DNA from: Qipengyuania psychrotolerans
GTDB taxonomy: Bacteria; Pseudomonadota; Alphaproteobacteria; Sphingomonadales; Sphingomonadaceae
Length of the DNA: 64,000 nt
NCBI RefSeq assembly: GCF_019711355.1
Contig: NZ_CP081297.1
Span: 248,001-312,000, forward strand
Reading direction: 5' to 3'
Part shown: piece by piece, positions 44,300-53,727 of the stretch
Numbering within the stretch: position 1 is the first letter of the stretch
Layout of the letters: the number at the start of each line of letters is the position of its first letter
The notes under the pieces: model-generated
The model's database searches: none
The model's input: the letters and a program-made list of their open reading frames with translations, nothing else
What the model was told of the DNA's origin: nothing
Position numbers and translations under genes: made by a program

Positions 44300-45229
44300 A
44301 TGCCCGCACTACCGACGCAAACGCGCATCTATCAGAACCATCATCTGGATTCGACGCGGTGGAATTGGTTCGCGCCGCGCGAAGACGACATCGTGATCGC
44401 CACGTCTTACAAGGCTGGCACCACGCTGATGCAGACCATCGTAGGCAATTTGTTATTCCCGGCCGGCGATCTGCCCGGTCCGGCGTCATTCATTTCGCCA
44501 TGGCTGGACTTCCGGCCGATACCGCTTGAGATGGTGCTCGGCCAATTGGAGGCGCAGGAGCACCGCCGTTATATCAAGACCCACACTCCGCTCGATGGCT
44601 TGCCGTATTATTCACAGGCGAAATATCTCTGTGTGAGCCGCGACCCGCGGGATGTGTTCATGTCGCTACTCAATCACTGGGGCAGCCACACCGATGAATT
44701 TTATCTCATGGCGAACGGCATCCCCGGCCGGGTGGGAGACGAGTTTCCGAGATTTGGGGGCGACGTTAAGCAAATCTGGCGGGATTGGATGACGCGGAGC
44801 TGGTTCGAATGGGAAGTTGGCGGTTACCCTTATTGGTCACACCTCAGCTATGCACTAACCTTCTGGAAATTCAGGCATTTGCCCAATATCAAACTCGTCC
44901 ATTTCAACGATCTCATCGCTGACCTGGATGGGCAAATGCGCGACATTGCCGAATATCTGGAGATTGAGATTCCAGAAGCACTTTGGCCCGACGTTGTGAA
45001 GCGCTGTACCTTTGCGGAGGTAAAGAAAGATCCATCCAAGGTGGTTGGCGAAAACATCGCGTTCGCGTTTGAAGGCGGTGCCGATACATTCATCCACAAG
45101 GGTACGAATGGCCGCTGGGTCGACGTCTTCGATGAGGACGACCTGATGCTCTACGAAAATGCGATGAACCAACTGCCAGCCGACTATGCCCAGTGGCTGC
45201 AAGACGGCGGCGCTGTCCCGCCAACGTGA
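44300..45229 (+). CDS. Sulfotransferase domain protein
   Basis: A 309-residue cytosolic sulfotransferase-like enzyme. The 5'-phosphosulfate loop SYKAGTTLMQ lies near residues 37-46, the 3'-phosphate-binding CVSRDPRDVFMSLLNHW near residues 112-128, and a KGxxGxW-like segment (HKGTNGRWVDVF) near residue 270. It transfers sulfate from PAPS to a hydroxyl or amine. No PAPS-synthesis or acceptor gene is adjacent, so the substrate is open. It stands alone after a tRNA in a region with a broken gene, which suggests an acquired gene. Confidence 0.88.
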   Translation: MPALPTQTRIYQNHHLDSTRWNWFAPREDDIVIATSYKAGTTLMQTIVGNLLFPAGDLPGPASFISPWLDFRPIPLEMVLGQLEAQEHRRYIKTHTPLDGLPYYSQAKYLCVSRDPRDVFMSLLNHWGSHTDEFYLMANGIPGRVGDEFPRFGGDVKQIWRDWMTRSWFEWEVGGYPYWSHLSYALTFWKFRHLPNIKLVHFNDLIADLDGQMRDIAEYLEIEIPEALWPDVVKRCTFAEVKKDPSKVVGENIAFAFEGGADTFIHKGTNGRWVDVFDEDDLMLYENAMNQLPADYAQWLQDGGAVPPT

Positions 45230-45297
45230 ACGTTGAGCACGCGCAGGGCGGGGGCGGTACCTGACCGTTACTAGAAAATGGGGACCGCCCATCTTAG

Positions 45298-46014
45298 CAA
45301 GCGGACCGCGCGATCGCCGCCGAAAAGGAAACTTCCCGGCTTCGCGAACAATTCATCGCCGTACTTGGGCATGATCTGCGCAGTCCGCTCGCCTCGATCA
45401 GCAGCGGTATCCGCCTGCTCGCGCGGCGCGAGACGTCGAACGAAAAGGAACTGCAGGTCATGTCGCTTATGCAGGGCAGCATTCTGCGTGCGTCGGAACT
45501 GGTCGATAACGTTCTTGATTTTGCGCGGGGGCGGCTAGGTGGAGGGATGACCCTAAGCCGCGATGCCAGCGCGCCGCTTGGCCCGGTGTTCGAGCAGGTT
45601 GTTGCCGAAATCGTCTCGGTCAATCCTGATCATGACATCGAGACCCATTTCGAAGTCCAAGAACCGGTCGATTGCGACGGGGTGCGGCTTGGCCAGCTAC
45701 TGTCGAACCTGCTCGGTAACGCGGTGACCCACGGAGCGAAGGATCAACCCATTGCGGTGCGCGTCACCGCGGTAGACGGCGAGTTGACGATATCGGTCGC
45801 CAATGGCGGTCAGCCGATCGACGAAGCGGCACGGCGCAAGCTATTCCAGCCGTTCTTCCGTGAGGAAATTCGCCCTAATCAATCCGGGTTGGGGCTGGGG
45901 CTGCACATTGCGTCCGAAATTGCCAAGGCGCATGGGGGAAACTTGGAAGTGACGTCTGACGAGAACGTGACCCGTTTTGCCTTCACGATGCCGCTTGAGA
46001 CCGCCGAACCGTAG
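45298..46014 (+). pseudogene. Histidine kinase C-terminal remnant
   Basis: The open frame from 45298 (right after a TAG) to 46014 encodes a complete kinase core: HisKA with GHDLRSPLASI (His codon at 45370) and ATPase motifs NLLGNAVTH, VANGGQPI, and GLGLGLHIA. There is no start codon before the His box; the first ATG is at 45460, past it, and would encode only the dimerisation end and the ATPase domain. Sensor and upstream domains are missing, so this looks like a beheaded kinase gene. A rare start or leaderless internal start cannot be excluded. Confidence 0.7.
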
Positions 46015-46200
46015 GACCTCAATCGCTAAGGGCCATGCTGCGAAATGAAGACCCGATGACCCGTGCCGGTCCATCGGCTTGCGGAACCTTTCTCTGGCGG
46101 ATTGTAAGCTATGTACGCTTCGGGCGTAGCGGTGACGAAAATTACGGGATTGGCGCCGTACAGTTCTCGGATGTTTGTGAGCGCGCCTGAGCAGGGTTAA

Positions 46201-47073
46201 TTACGATTTTTGCTGGAGTTCCTCCGGCAACCCCAGAATTGCGAGCGCAAACTGGTCCAAGCTGATGCTCAACTCTCCCGTCACGGTATCGTGCTCGCCA
46301 TCGATCATCACATCAATCGTCTCGCCACTTGTTGGCTGACAACGGGCATGGCTCATATTCCCCAAGTCGTCATACGGGCCTTCACGGAAATCGCCTGCGG
46401 TGATTGCGAACCCTTGTTTTATCCACTCGGTCACAGTGTCCATATGGTACCCCCGGGCGGCGAGCGCCCCGTCCAGGACGGAAAAATGCAAGCCTGGATA
46501 TCCTTCTTCGCGGCCACTTGATGGTTCGACAAGCCGCACGAGGGGGCCAGTCGCGGCTTCTTCGGTGATTTCCAGCGTCTTGTTCAGGAGCTTGCCGATC
46601 TCGCGGTCGCGCAGATCCTCACGCGCCAGTGCCCACCGCGCGCCGGGCCCGACCAGGACTTCGGCGATAGCAGTGTGCTCGCCGCACCGCAGGCAGCTTC
46701 GTTGAGTTTTCTGCAGCCTTCCCTTTGCCAACATTTCCGCGATGGTTGGGGCATCGCGCTCCCCGAAAACGGCTCGGCAGAGTAGATTCTGCGTGCCGCC
46801 GGGCAGGGGCAAGGCCTCACCTTGCCAACCTTCACGTTCAAGCTGGCCAAGATATGCAGACAAGGTCCCGTCTCCAGCGAAGACCGCCAATTGCGTGACC
46901 TTTGCCGCTTCCAATTCTTTCCGGCCCGGCAATTGGTCTTGCTGGCAATCAATCACTTTCGCGGGAGCGAACTCGCCCTGCGCCAGTATTTCGCGAAGAT
47001 CCGCTATGGCCGCTTCATCGTAACTTCCACTGGTGCTGTTGATGACGAGCCACATAAGATTGTTTCTGCTCAT
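46201..47073 (-). CDS. Diacylglycerol/lipid kinase family protein
   Basis: A 290-residue protein of the diacylglycerol kinase catalytic-domain family. The nucleotide loop FAGDGTLSAYLGQL is near residue 68 and LPGGTQNLLCRAVFG near residues 90-104. The normal GGDGT is AGDGT here. The C-terminal part (about 180-290) is beta-rich as in the DagK/YegS fold. It probably phosphorylates a lipid. The start is taken at the ATG at 47073; a longer in-frame extension has no family match. It diverges from the desaturase gene. Confidence 0.82.
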   Translation of the reverse strand: MSRNNLMWLVINSTSGSYDEAAIADLREILAQGEFAPAKVIDCQQDQLPGRKELEAAKVTQLAVFAGDGTLSAYLGQLEREGWQGEALPLPGGTQNLLCRAVFGERDAPTIAEMLAKGRLQKTQRSCLRCGEHTAIAEVLVGPGARWALAREDLRDREIGKLLNKTLEITEEAATGPLVRLVEPSSGREEGYPGLHFSVLDGALAARGYHMDTVTEWIKQGFAITAGDFREGPYDDLGNMSHARCQPTSGETIDVMIDGEHDTVTGELSISLDQFALAILGLPEELQQKS

Positions 47074-47187
47074 CTTGCCGAAGCGTACGGCGCGGGATTG
47101 GGTTCCCCTACGCTGCCTGCGCGCATCCGATTTATGGTAGACGGCGGGCGGTTCCCTACATGGAAGATTAATCCCTGCCTTCTTAGT

Positions 47188-47202
47188 GGTGAAACGTTCA
47201 CC
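47188..47202. promoter_or_regulatory. Palindrome, candidate operator
   Basis: GGTGAAACGTTCACC is a perfect six-base inverted repeat around ACG, midway between the divergent lipid-kinase and desaturase genes (114 and 98 bases from the starts). Short palindromes of this size are typical TetR-family operators, which often control desaturases. No regulator is nearby. Confidence 0.4.
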
Positions 47203-47300
47203 CACCCTTTCTCCTGCCACGAAGTTCTGTATTGGCTCCTTAAGCCAACGCAGCATCGGCTTCGCTGACGTAAATTATTTGAAATCGAGAGTTCGGAATT

Positions 47301-48368
47301 TTGAAAAACAGACATTCGCCTGATCAGGGATGGTCGTCCCGTGCATATTCGGCTTCGCTGGATGCGCGTAAACTGACGGCCGATCTGAAGGCATTCGCGG
47401 CCCCGCGCACTGGCCGCAGCCTGTGGGAACTCAGCAATACGCTGGTGCCATTTTTCTGCGTGATCCTTGGTTTGTTGTTTGCGATCGATGCCGGCTATTT
47501 CCTTGCGCTGGCCATGGCACCGGTTGCAGGGCTGCTGTTGCTCAGGCTGTTTATCATCCAGCACGATTGCGGTCACGGCTCATTCCTTCGCTCTCGGTCT
47601 GCCAATGACTGGATCGGAAGGGGGCTGGGTGCGCTGACTTTCACTCCCTATGATTGCTGGAAGCGCTCACACGCCTTGCACCATGCAACTACGGGAAATC
47701 TGGATGCACGGGGATTTGGCGACATAGACACCTGGACCGTGGGAGAGTTTCACTCGCGCGGTTTCGTCACGCGCTTCTTCTATCGGCTGTATCGCCACCC
47801 GGTTGTCCTGTTCGGTATCGGTCCTGCCTATCTTTTTCTCTTACGACACCGATTGCCGATTGGCCTGATGAAGCAAGGCCCGAAATACTGGGTAAGCGCG
47901 ATGGTCACCAATCTGGTCACAGCCTCGGTGCTGGCCGTCCTGGTCTATTTTTTCGGGATTGCCACGACCTTGTGGGCCGTGTTGCCGCCGCTGTTGATCG
48001 CTGCCTCCGCCGGTGTCTGGCTGTTCTATATCCAGCACCAGTTTGAAGAAGCGCACTGGGACAAGGCTTCCAACTGGTCCTTCCACGAAGCGGCTTTGTT
48101 CGGAAGTTCCCACCTGGACCTTCCGCAACCCTTGCGCTGGTTTACCGGGAACATCGGGGTGCACAATGTGCACCATCTGGCGAGCCGGATCCCATTTTAC
48201 CGGCTTACCGAGGTTCTCAATGCATTCCCGGAGATCCGCAATCTCAATCGCTTCACCGCTCTCCAGACCTTCCGAGCGACCGTGCTGGCCCTGTGGGATG
48301 AGGAACGACGCACGCTGGTCACATTCAGAGAGGCGCGGTCCAGATACGCCTCGAACCTGACCGCGTGA
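47301..48368 (+). CDS. Fatty acid desaturase
   Basis: A 355-residue integral-membrane di-iron desaturase. Three histidine boxes are present: HDCGH (His88, His92), HALHH (His124, His127, His128) and HNVHH (His288, His291, His292). Hydrophobic pairs at about 45-80 and 200-245 place these on the cytoplasmic side. It resembles delta-12/omega-6-type acyl-lipid desaturases. The start is a TTG at 47301; no other start occurs before residue 70. It probably adjusts membrane fluidity. Confidence 0.9.
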   Translation: MKNRHSPDQGWSSRAYSASLDARKLTADLKAFAAPRTGRSLWELSNTLVPFFCVILGLLFAIDAGYFLALAMAPVAGLLLLRLFIIQHDCGHGSFLRSRSANDWIGRGLGALTFTPYDCWKRSHALHHATTGNLDARGFGDIDTWTVGEFHSRGFVTRFFYRLYRHPVVLFGIGPAYLFLLRHRLPIGLMKQGPKYWVSAMVTNLVTASVLAVLVYFFGIATTLWAVLPPLLIAASAGVWLFYIQHQFEEAHWDKASNWSFHEAALFGSSHLDLPQPLRWFTGNIGVHNVHHLASRIPFYRLTEVLNAFPEIRNLNRFTALQTFRATVLALWDEERRTLVTFREARSRYASNLTA

Positions 48369-48457
48369 GCTGAGTTAAAGCCGGCCTCGGCTGCGATTAT
48401 TTTCCATTTTCGGACACCTTCCGCGTTCTGTTGGTTCAGGATGCAGAGGAGGCGTTC

Positions 48458-48964
48458 TTGTCCAACACCATTTCCGTTAACGGCACCCAGCAACCGCTGC
48501 CCGAAGATCCCCGCACATCCTTGCTTGATTTCCTCCGGCATGACCTTGGTCTGACCGGCACCAAGAAGGGGTGCGACCATGGCCAGTGCGGCGCCTGCAC
48601 CGTCATCGTCAACGGCATCAGGATCAACAGCTGCCTGACGCTTGCGGCAATGCATGATGGCGATGAAGTCACCACGATCGAGGGTTTGGGAACGCCCGAT
48701 AAACCGTCCGAACTGCAGAAAGCTTTTCTCGAGCATGATGGCTTCCAATGCGGATATTGCACACCCGGCCAGATCTGTTCGGCCACCGCCATGCTTCAGG
48801 AAATTGCCAATAACTGGCCGAGCGATGCCAGCGAGAGCCTCGACGGCCAAATGACCATTACTGGCGAAGAAATTCGCGAGCGCATGAGCGGCAATTTGTG
48901 CCGCTGCGGGGCTTACGCAAATATCGTAGCCGCCATCCGCGACGTGGCGGAGAAAAGCGCATGA
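48458..48964 (+). CDS. Molybdenum hydroxylase, 2Fe-2S subunit
   Basis: A 168-residue iron-sulfur subunit of an aldehyde/xanthine oxidoreductase of the PaoA/YagT group. The plant-type cluster is KKGCDHGQCGACTVIVNG, with a fourth Cys (RINSC) near residue 63, and the second cluster is CGYCTPGQ with NLCRCGAY. The start is a TTG at 48458, chosen because GAGGAGG lies five bases before it. Its stop overlaps the FAD-subunit ATG (ATGA). It shuttles electrons from the Mo centre to FAD. Confidence 0.92.
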   Translation: MSNTISVNGTQQPLPEDPRTSLLDFLRHDLGLTGTKKGCDHGQCGACTVIVNGIRINSCLTLAAMHDGDEVTTIEGLGTPDKPSELQKAFLEHDGFQCGYCTPGQICSATAMLQEIANNWPSDASESLDGQMTITGEEIRERMSGNLCRCGAYANIVAAIRDVAEKSA

Positions 48965-49947
48965 GGCCTTTTGAATATACCAAAGCGCGCACGATCGAAG
49001 ACGCGGGCAAGATCACCGCAGATGAAGGCTCGATCGTGATTGCCGGCGGCACCAATTTGCTCGACCTGATGAAGCTGCAGGTCGAAACCCCGGGGCAACT
49101 TGCTGATATCAATCGCATCGGTTTCGGCGAAATTGAGGATACGCCCGATGGCGGGCTTCTGATCGGCGCGCTCGCGACCAATACCGCAGCAGCCGTGCAC
49201 CCGCGGGTCAGCTCGGATTATCCCTTGCTCGCCCGCGCAATCCTTGCAGGAGCCACTCAGCAACTGCGCAACAAGGCGACGACCGGCGGCAACCTGTGCC
49301 AGCGAACGCGGTGTTTTTACTTCACCAACATCGACCAGCCCTGCAACAAACGCGAGCCGGGCAGCGGGTGCGGGGCGATCGATGGGATCGCGAAACTGCA
49401 TGCGGTTCTCGGAACCAGCGATCAGTGTATCGCGACCTATCCCGGCGACATGGCGGTGGCGCTAAGCGCACTGGACGCGAAGGTTCACATTGCGAAAGCG
49501 GCTGGCGGCGAGCGGACAGTGCCGGTGCGCGATTTCCATTGCCTGCCCGGCGAAACGCCGTGGCGAGAGAACGTCCTTGAAGACGGCGAGATCATCACCG
49601 CAGTCACTCTTCCGCCTCCTGTGGGCGGCACCCAGATTTACCGCAAGGTGCGCGAGCGATCCTCTTATGCGTTCGCCTTGGTATCGATCGCCGCAATCAT
49701 CGAGTTTGACGAAGGCCTGTTCTCGCGCGCGGATCTCGCTTTCGGAGGCCTGGCGCACAAGCCCTGGCACGACCCGCGCATTGGTGAAGCCATCATCGGC
49801 CAACCGCCGACGGCCGAAACATTTGACCGCGCGGCTGACATCCTGCTCGAAAACGCGATTGGCTACGGCGAAAACGATTTCAAGATCCCTCTCGCGCGGC
49901 GCACGTTACACGCGGTGCTTGAACAGGCAGCGGAGGACGCAGCATGA
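48961..49947 (+). CDS. Molybdenum hydroxylase, FAD subunit
   Basis: A 328-residue FAD-binding subunit of the CO dehydrogenase/PaoB (YagS) type. It has IVIAGGTNLLDLMKL near residues 25-39 (FAD pyrophosphate loop) and TTGGNLCQRTRCFYF near residues 106-120. The four-Cys segment with CFYFTN and CNKREPGSGC resembles the extra 4Fe-4S cluster of PaoB, so this is likely a PaoABC-type aldehyde oxidase. Both ends overlap neighbours as ATGA. Confidence 0.92.
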   Translation: MRPFEYTKARTIEDAGKITADEGSIVIAGGTNLLDLMKLQVETPGQLADINRIGFGEIEDTPDGGLLIGALATNTAAAVHPRVSSDYPLLARAILAGATQQLRNKATTGGNLCQRTRCFYFTNIDQPCNKREPGSGCGAIDGIAKLHAVLGTSDQCIATYPGDMAVALSALDAKVHIAKAAGGERTVPVRDFHCLPGETPWRENVLEDGEIITAVTLPPPVGGTQIYRKVRERSSYAFALVSIAAIIEFDEGLFSRADLAFGGLAHKPWHDPRIGEAIIGQPPTAETFDRAADILLENAIGYGENDFKIPLARRTLHAVLEQAAEDAA

Positions 49948-52133
49948 CCGTCCATTTCAAACAGGACGAGCCGGACAAGAGCAATCGGCTCGATGGCATG
50001 AAGCAAGGCGTGCTCGGCAAGGGCATCTCGCGCGTCGAAGGCCTAGCGAAGGTGACTGGCACCGCGCCCTATGCTGCCGAATATCCGATCGAGGGCTGCG
50101 CCGAAGGCGTGCTGGTGACATCGACGATCACACGCGGTGAAGTCACGGGAATGGACCGGGACGCGGTGCTCGCCATGCCCGGAGTGCTTGCACTGGTCGA
50201 CGATCCCAAGCTCACCACCCGCGCGGCACAAGGCACGGCCGACGAAGCGCCCAAGCAAGGCCCGAAAACTGTCTGCTATTGGGGCCAGCCAATCGCGCTG
50301 GTCGTGGCGGAAACCTTCGAACAGGCACGCGATGCGGCAAAGCATCTTGCCGTCGAATATCGTGAGGACGAGGGCGCACCGATCGACCCGCAGGCAGTCC
50401 AGGGCGAAGAGCAGGAAGACGAAACGGTCCGGCAGGGCGATCTTGCCCGGGCCATGGCCGAGGCGGCTCATTCGGTCGATGTGATTTACACGACCAAGGG
50501 CCACGCATCGGCTGCGATGGAGCCTCATGCTGCAATCGCGCAATGGGATGGCGACAAGCTGACTGTCCACGCATCGCTGCAGATGCTGAATTACAACATC
50601 AGCGAATTGGCCGATGCGCTGGATATGGAAGAAGACAGTATCCGCCTGATCTCGCGCTTCGTGGGCGGCGGGTTCGGCTCTAAGCTAGGCATCAGCGAAG
50701 AAGTGGTCGCGGCGGCGATTGCGGCGAAAGAACTCAATAGGCCGGTCAGGGTCGTCCTGACGCGCCAGCAGGTCTTCCAATGCATCATGCGCCGCTCCGA
50801 GACGACGCAGCGCCTGCGGCTTGCTGCCGATGAAAACGGGGCGATCACCGGATTTGGTCACCATGCGCTGGTGTCCAATCTGCCGGGCGAAACCTTCGCC
50901 GAGCCGGTCCTGCAATCCTCGCACTTTCTCTACGCAGGCGAAAACCGCGAACTGATGCTCGAAGTGGCGCGCATACACCGCATGACCGCAGGCTCGGTGC
51001 GCGCACCCGGTGAAGCTGTCGGCATGCCCGCGCTGGAAGGTGCCATGGATGTGCTGGCGGAAAAAGTGGGCATCGACCCCGTCGAATTACGCCTGAAGAA
51101 TATCCCTGAGAAAGATCCCGAGGAGGGCCTGCCATTCTCCTCGCACAAGCTGGCAGAATGCCTGAAGCAGGGCGCCGAGGCGTTTGGCTGGGACAGTGGT
51201 CCGCGCAAGCCCCGACAGTCTCAGGATGGCGAATGGTGGGTCGGCACCGGCATGGCCAGCGCTGCTCGCGTCCATAATGTTTCCGAAGCGCGGGCGCGGG
51301 TTACGCTGAATGCTGACGGAAGCGCGCTCGTCGAAACCGACATGACCGATATCGGCACCGGCACCTACACCATCCTTGCTCAGCTTGCCGGTGAAATGCT
51401 CGGCCTCGCAACGGACAAGGTACTGGTGGAACTGGGCGATACCAGCCATCCTCGCGGGCCCGGATCGGGAGGAAGCTGGGGTGCAGCTTCAATCGGTTCA
51501 GCGGTCTATGTCGCCTGCAAGGCCATCCGCGAAGATATTGCCACTCGGATCGGGGTGGAGGAAACCGCTCTGGAATTGTCTGATGGCAAGACCTCGTCGG
51601 GTGACACACTTGTCGACCTGCTCGGCGGCGAGAACATCGCGCACGAAGGGCATTACGAGCCCGGCGACATCGAAGATGATTACACGGCATCGGGCTTCGG
51701 GGCATTTTTCGCGCAGGTGCGCGTCAATCGCTTCACCGGGGAAACGCGCGTCGACCGTATGCTCGGCGCGTTTGGTTTTGGCAGGGTTCTGAACCACAAA
51801 ACTGCGCGTTCGCAGTGCCTGGGCGGTATAACGTGGAGCATCGGCGTCGCACTCACAGAGGCGCTGGAGTTCGACCCTCGCGACGGGCATCTGGTCAATA
51901 GCGATCTCGCCGAATACCATGTGCCCGTGCATCGTGACGTGCCCGATCTGGAAGTGGTCCTGGTCGAGGAGCGCGATCCGGCGGCCAGCCCCATTCAGGC
52001 CAAGGGTATCGGCGAACTCGGCATGTGCGGCGGGGCGGCGGCGATTGCCAATGCCATTTACAATGCCTGCGGTGCGCGCATCTTCGATTATCCCATGACG
52101 CCTGATCGGGTGCTTCAAGCGATGCCGGACTGA
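49944..52133 (+). CDS. Molybdenum hydroxylase, Moco-binding catalytic subunit
   Basis: A 729-residue catalytic subunit of the PaoC/YagR type. Moco-binding segments include FVGGGFGSKLG near residue 240 and RAPGEAVGMPALEGAMD near residue 353. The catalytic Glu is at about 691 in KGIGELGMCGG. It hydroxylates an aldehyde or N-heterocycle; the substrate is unknown. There is no Tat signal on this or the 2Fe-2S subunit, so the enzyme may be cytoplasmic, unlike E. coli PaoABC. The TGA and the ATG of the XdhC-like gene overlap by one base. Confidence 0.93.
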   Translation: MTVHFKQDEPDKSNRLDGMKQGVLGKGISRVEGLAKVTGTAPYAAEYPIEGCAEGVLVTSTITRGEVTGMDRDAVLAMPGVLALVDDPKLTTRAAQGTADEAPKQGPKTVCYWGQPIALVVAETFEQARDAAKHLAVEYREDEGAPIDPQAVQGEEQEDETVRQGDLARAMAEAAHSVDVIYTTKGHASAAMEPHAAIAQWDGDKLTVHASLQMLNYNISELADALDMEEDSIRLISRFVGGGFGSKLGISEEVVAAAIAAKELNRPVRVVLTRQQVFQCIMRRSETTQRLRLAADENGAITGFGHHALVSNLPGETFAEPVLQSSHFLYAGENRELMLEVARIHRMTAGSVRAPGEAVGMPALEGAMDVLAEKVGIDPVELRLKNIPEKDPEEGLPFSSHKLAECLKQGAEAFGWDSGPRKPRQSQDGEWWVGTGMASAARVHNVSEARARVTLNADGSALVETDMTDIGTGTYTILAQLAGEMLGLATDKVLVELGDTSHPRGPGSGGSWGAASIGSAVYVACKAIREDIATRIGVEETALELSDGKTSSGDTLVDLLGGENIAHEGHYEPGDIEDDYTASGFGAFFAQVRVNRFTGETRVDRMLGAFGFGRVLNHKTARSQCLGGITWSIGVALTEALEFDPRDGHLVNSDLAEYHVPVHRDVPDLEVVLVEERDPAASPIQAKGIGELGMCGGAAAIANAIYNACGARIFDYPMTPDRVLQAMPD

Positions 52134-52984
52134 TGCTCCAGCGGGTAGCCGATATAACGGCCCACACCGAGGATCACGAGGCGCTGGCAGCGGCCTGCGA
52201 GGTCGGTGTCGGGCTATGCACAATCGTCGGTATCGAAGGCAGCTTTTCGCGGCGTATCGGCGCGCAGTTGGCAGTATTGGCTGACGGGTCAACTGTTGGC
52301 AGCTTGGCTGACGGCTGCCTCGAGGCGCAACTGGCGTCGGATATCCGCAATCTGACAGAAGCCGAAGTCATCCGTTACGGCGCGGGAGCCAGTACAATCG
52401 ATTTCCGGCTCCCATGCGGTGGCGGGCTCGACATCCTGCTCGACCCCGCTCCCGACCGCGTGGCCTGCCGCCGGGTTATCGGGGAGCTGGCGGACCGCAA
52501 GCCTGCCCGCCTCGCATTGCCTCACAGGTCAATTCTGACAGAGCGTGTTTACCTACCTGCCCTCCGCATTGCGGCTTTTGGTGAAGGGCCTGAACTCGGC
52601 TTTCTTGGTGACCTTGCGCAGGCAATGGGGATCGATGTCGAGATTTACGACAAATCGCGGTTGTCGCTTGGCCAGCAGGCAGCAGATTGTCCGCTCGACC
52701 GGTGGACGGCGGCACTGTTCCTGTTCCACGATCACGAGTGGGAAATGCCACTCATCGCCCAAGTGCTTGCCAGTGAGGTTTTCTTCGTAGGAGCGCAGGG
52801 CGGAGAGAATGCCCGTATATCGCGCGCTCTCGAGCTTGCCAGGCAGGGCCTTCCCGAAGAGCAAATCGCGCGGGTACGCAGTCCCGTCGGGCTCATACCG
52901 ACCTGCAAGACGCCAGCTGCGCTGGCCTTGTCCGCGCTCGCTGAAGTCGTAGCGCATTACGAACGACTTCGTGACCAGGTTTGA
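52133..52984 (+). CDS. XdhC-family Moco maturation factor
   Basis: A 283-residue XdhC/PaoD-type protein. The N-terminal domain has the conserved CTIVGIEGSFSRRIGAQLAV and GSLADGCLEAQL segments, and a Rossmann-like C-terminal domain begins near residue 145 (AAFGEGPELGFLGDLA). These proteins bind Moco, help its sulfuration and insert it into the Mo subunit. It is coupled to the catalytic subunit gene and overlaps the following nucleotidyltransferase gene. Confidence 0.9.
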   Translation: MLQRVADITAHTEDHEALAAACEVGVGLCTIVGIEGSFSRRIGAQLAVLADGSTVGSLADGCLEAQLASDIRNLTEAEVIRYGAGASTIDFRLPCGGGLDILLDPAPDRVACRRVIGELADRKPARLALPHRSILTERVYLPALRIAAFGEGPELGFLGDLAQAMGIDVEIYDKSRLSLGQQAADCPLDRWTAALFLFHDHEWEMPLIAQVLASEVFFVGAQGGENARISRALELARQGLPEEQIARVRSPVGLIPTCKTPAALALSALAEVVAHYERLRDQV

Positions 52985-53528
52985 TCCTGCAATCGCTTTA
53001 ATACTGCTCGCCGCCGGGCGCAGCGAGCGGTTTGGCGGCGAAAAGCTGGTCACTCCATTCAGGGGGAAACCCTTGTGGGAATGGGCTGCCGAGGCGGCGG
53101 AAAATTCGGGCTTCCAGAACCTCTACCTCGTGACCGGAGAGCACACTTCGATTGCGGCTTCAGATAGGTGGAGGAAAGTTATCAATCCGGACGCGGCTAA
53201 GGGCATGGGGACTTCTATTGCCGCGGGGGTGGCTGCAGCAGATGCCCATGAACGCGTGGTCATCGCCTTGGCCGACATGCCGCTGGTAACCTCGGATCAC
53301 TTGCGCGCGCTTGCGCACGGCACGGGCGCGGTTTTTACGCGCCAGCAGGACGGTAAGGCTGGTTGTCCCGCAGGCTTTGGTCGAGAAAATTTCGCCGCTC
53401 TGCGCAGGCTGACCGGAGATGAGGGCGCTCGCGTAGCGATCCCTGAGAATGCTTCGATCCTCCAGCCTGATGATCCAGTCATGCTCTTCGACGTCGATAT
53501 GCAAGAAGACCTGCATACCCGCTTTTAG
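52971..53528 (+). CDS. mocA: Molybdenum cofactor cytidylyltransferase-like protein
   Basis: A 185-residue MobA-like NTP transferase. The nucleotide loop LLAAGRSERFGGEK is near residues 12-25 and the Mg-binding ALADMPLV near residues 102-109. In this setting it most likely makes MCD, the cytosine dinucleotide cofactor used by PaoABC-type enzymes, like MocA. It starts at a GTG 14 bases inside xdhC and ends the operon. Confidence 0.88.
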   Translation: MTRFDPAIALILLAAGRSERFGGEKLVTPFRGKPLWEWAAEAAENSGFQNLYLVTGEHTSIAASDRWRKVINPDAAKGMGTSIAAGVAAADAHERVVIALADMPLVTSDHLRALAHGTGAVFTRQQDGKAGCPAGFGRENFAALRRLTGDEGARVAIPENASILQPDDPVMLFDVDMQEDLHTRF

Positions 53529-53727
53529 AGCCAAGAATGAGGTGATGTCGCCACCGTCAGCTAGCTGGGTTTACAGGGCCTAACTCTTCTGCGCGAATGG
53601 AATGGTGGCGCCAGCTTGGTGTGACCTGCAAAAGCCGCATTCAGGCTGACAGAGCCGAGCATATCGGGTGGGCCGAGGGATAGCAGGGGATTGCCGAAAA
53701 TCACCAAGGGGTGCAAAGTTCTTTGCC

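Noticed and set aside
46035..46190. A 51-codon plus-strand frame between the kinase remnant and the lipid kinase gene
   Set aside because: No ribosome site, composition unlike a protein, and no signal or domain.
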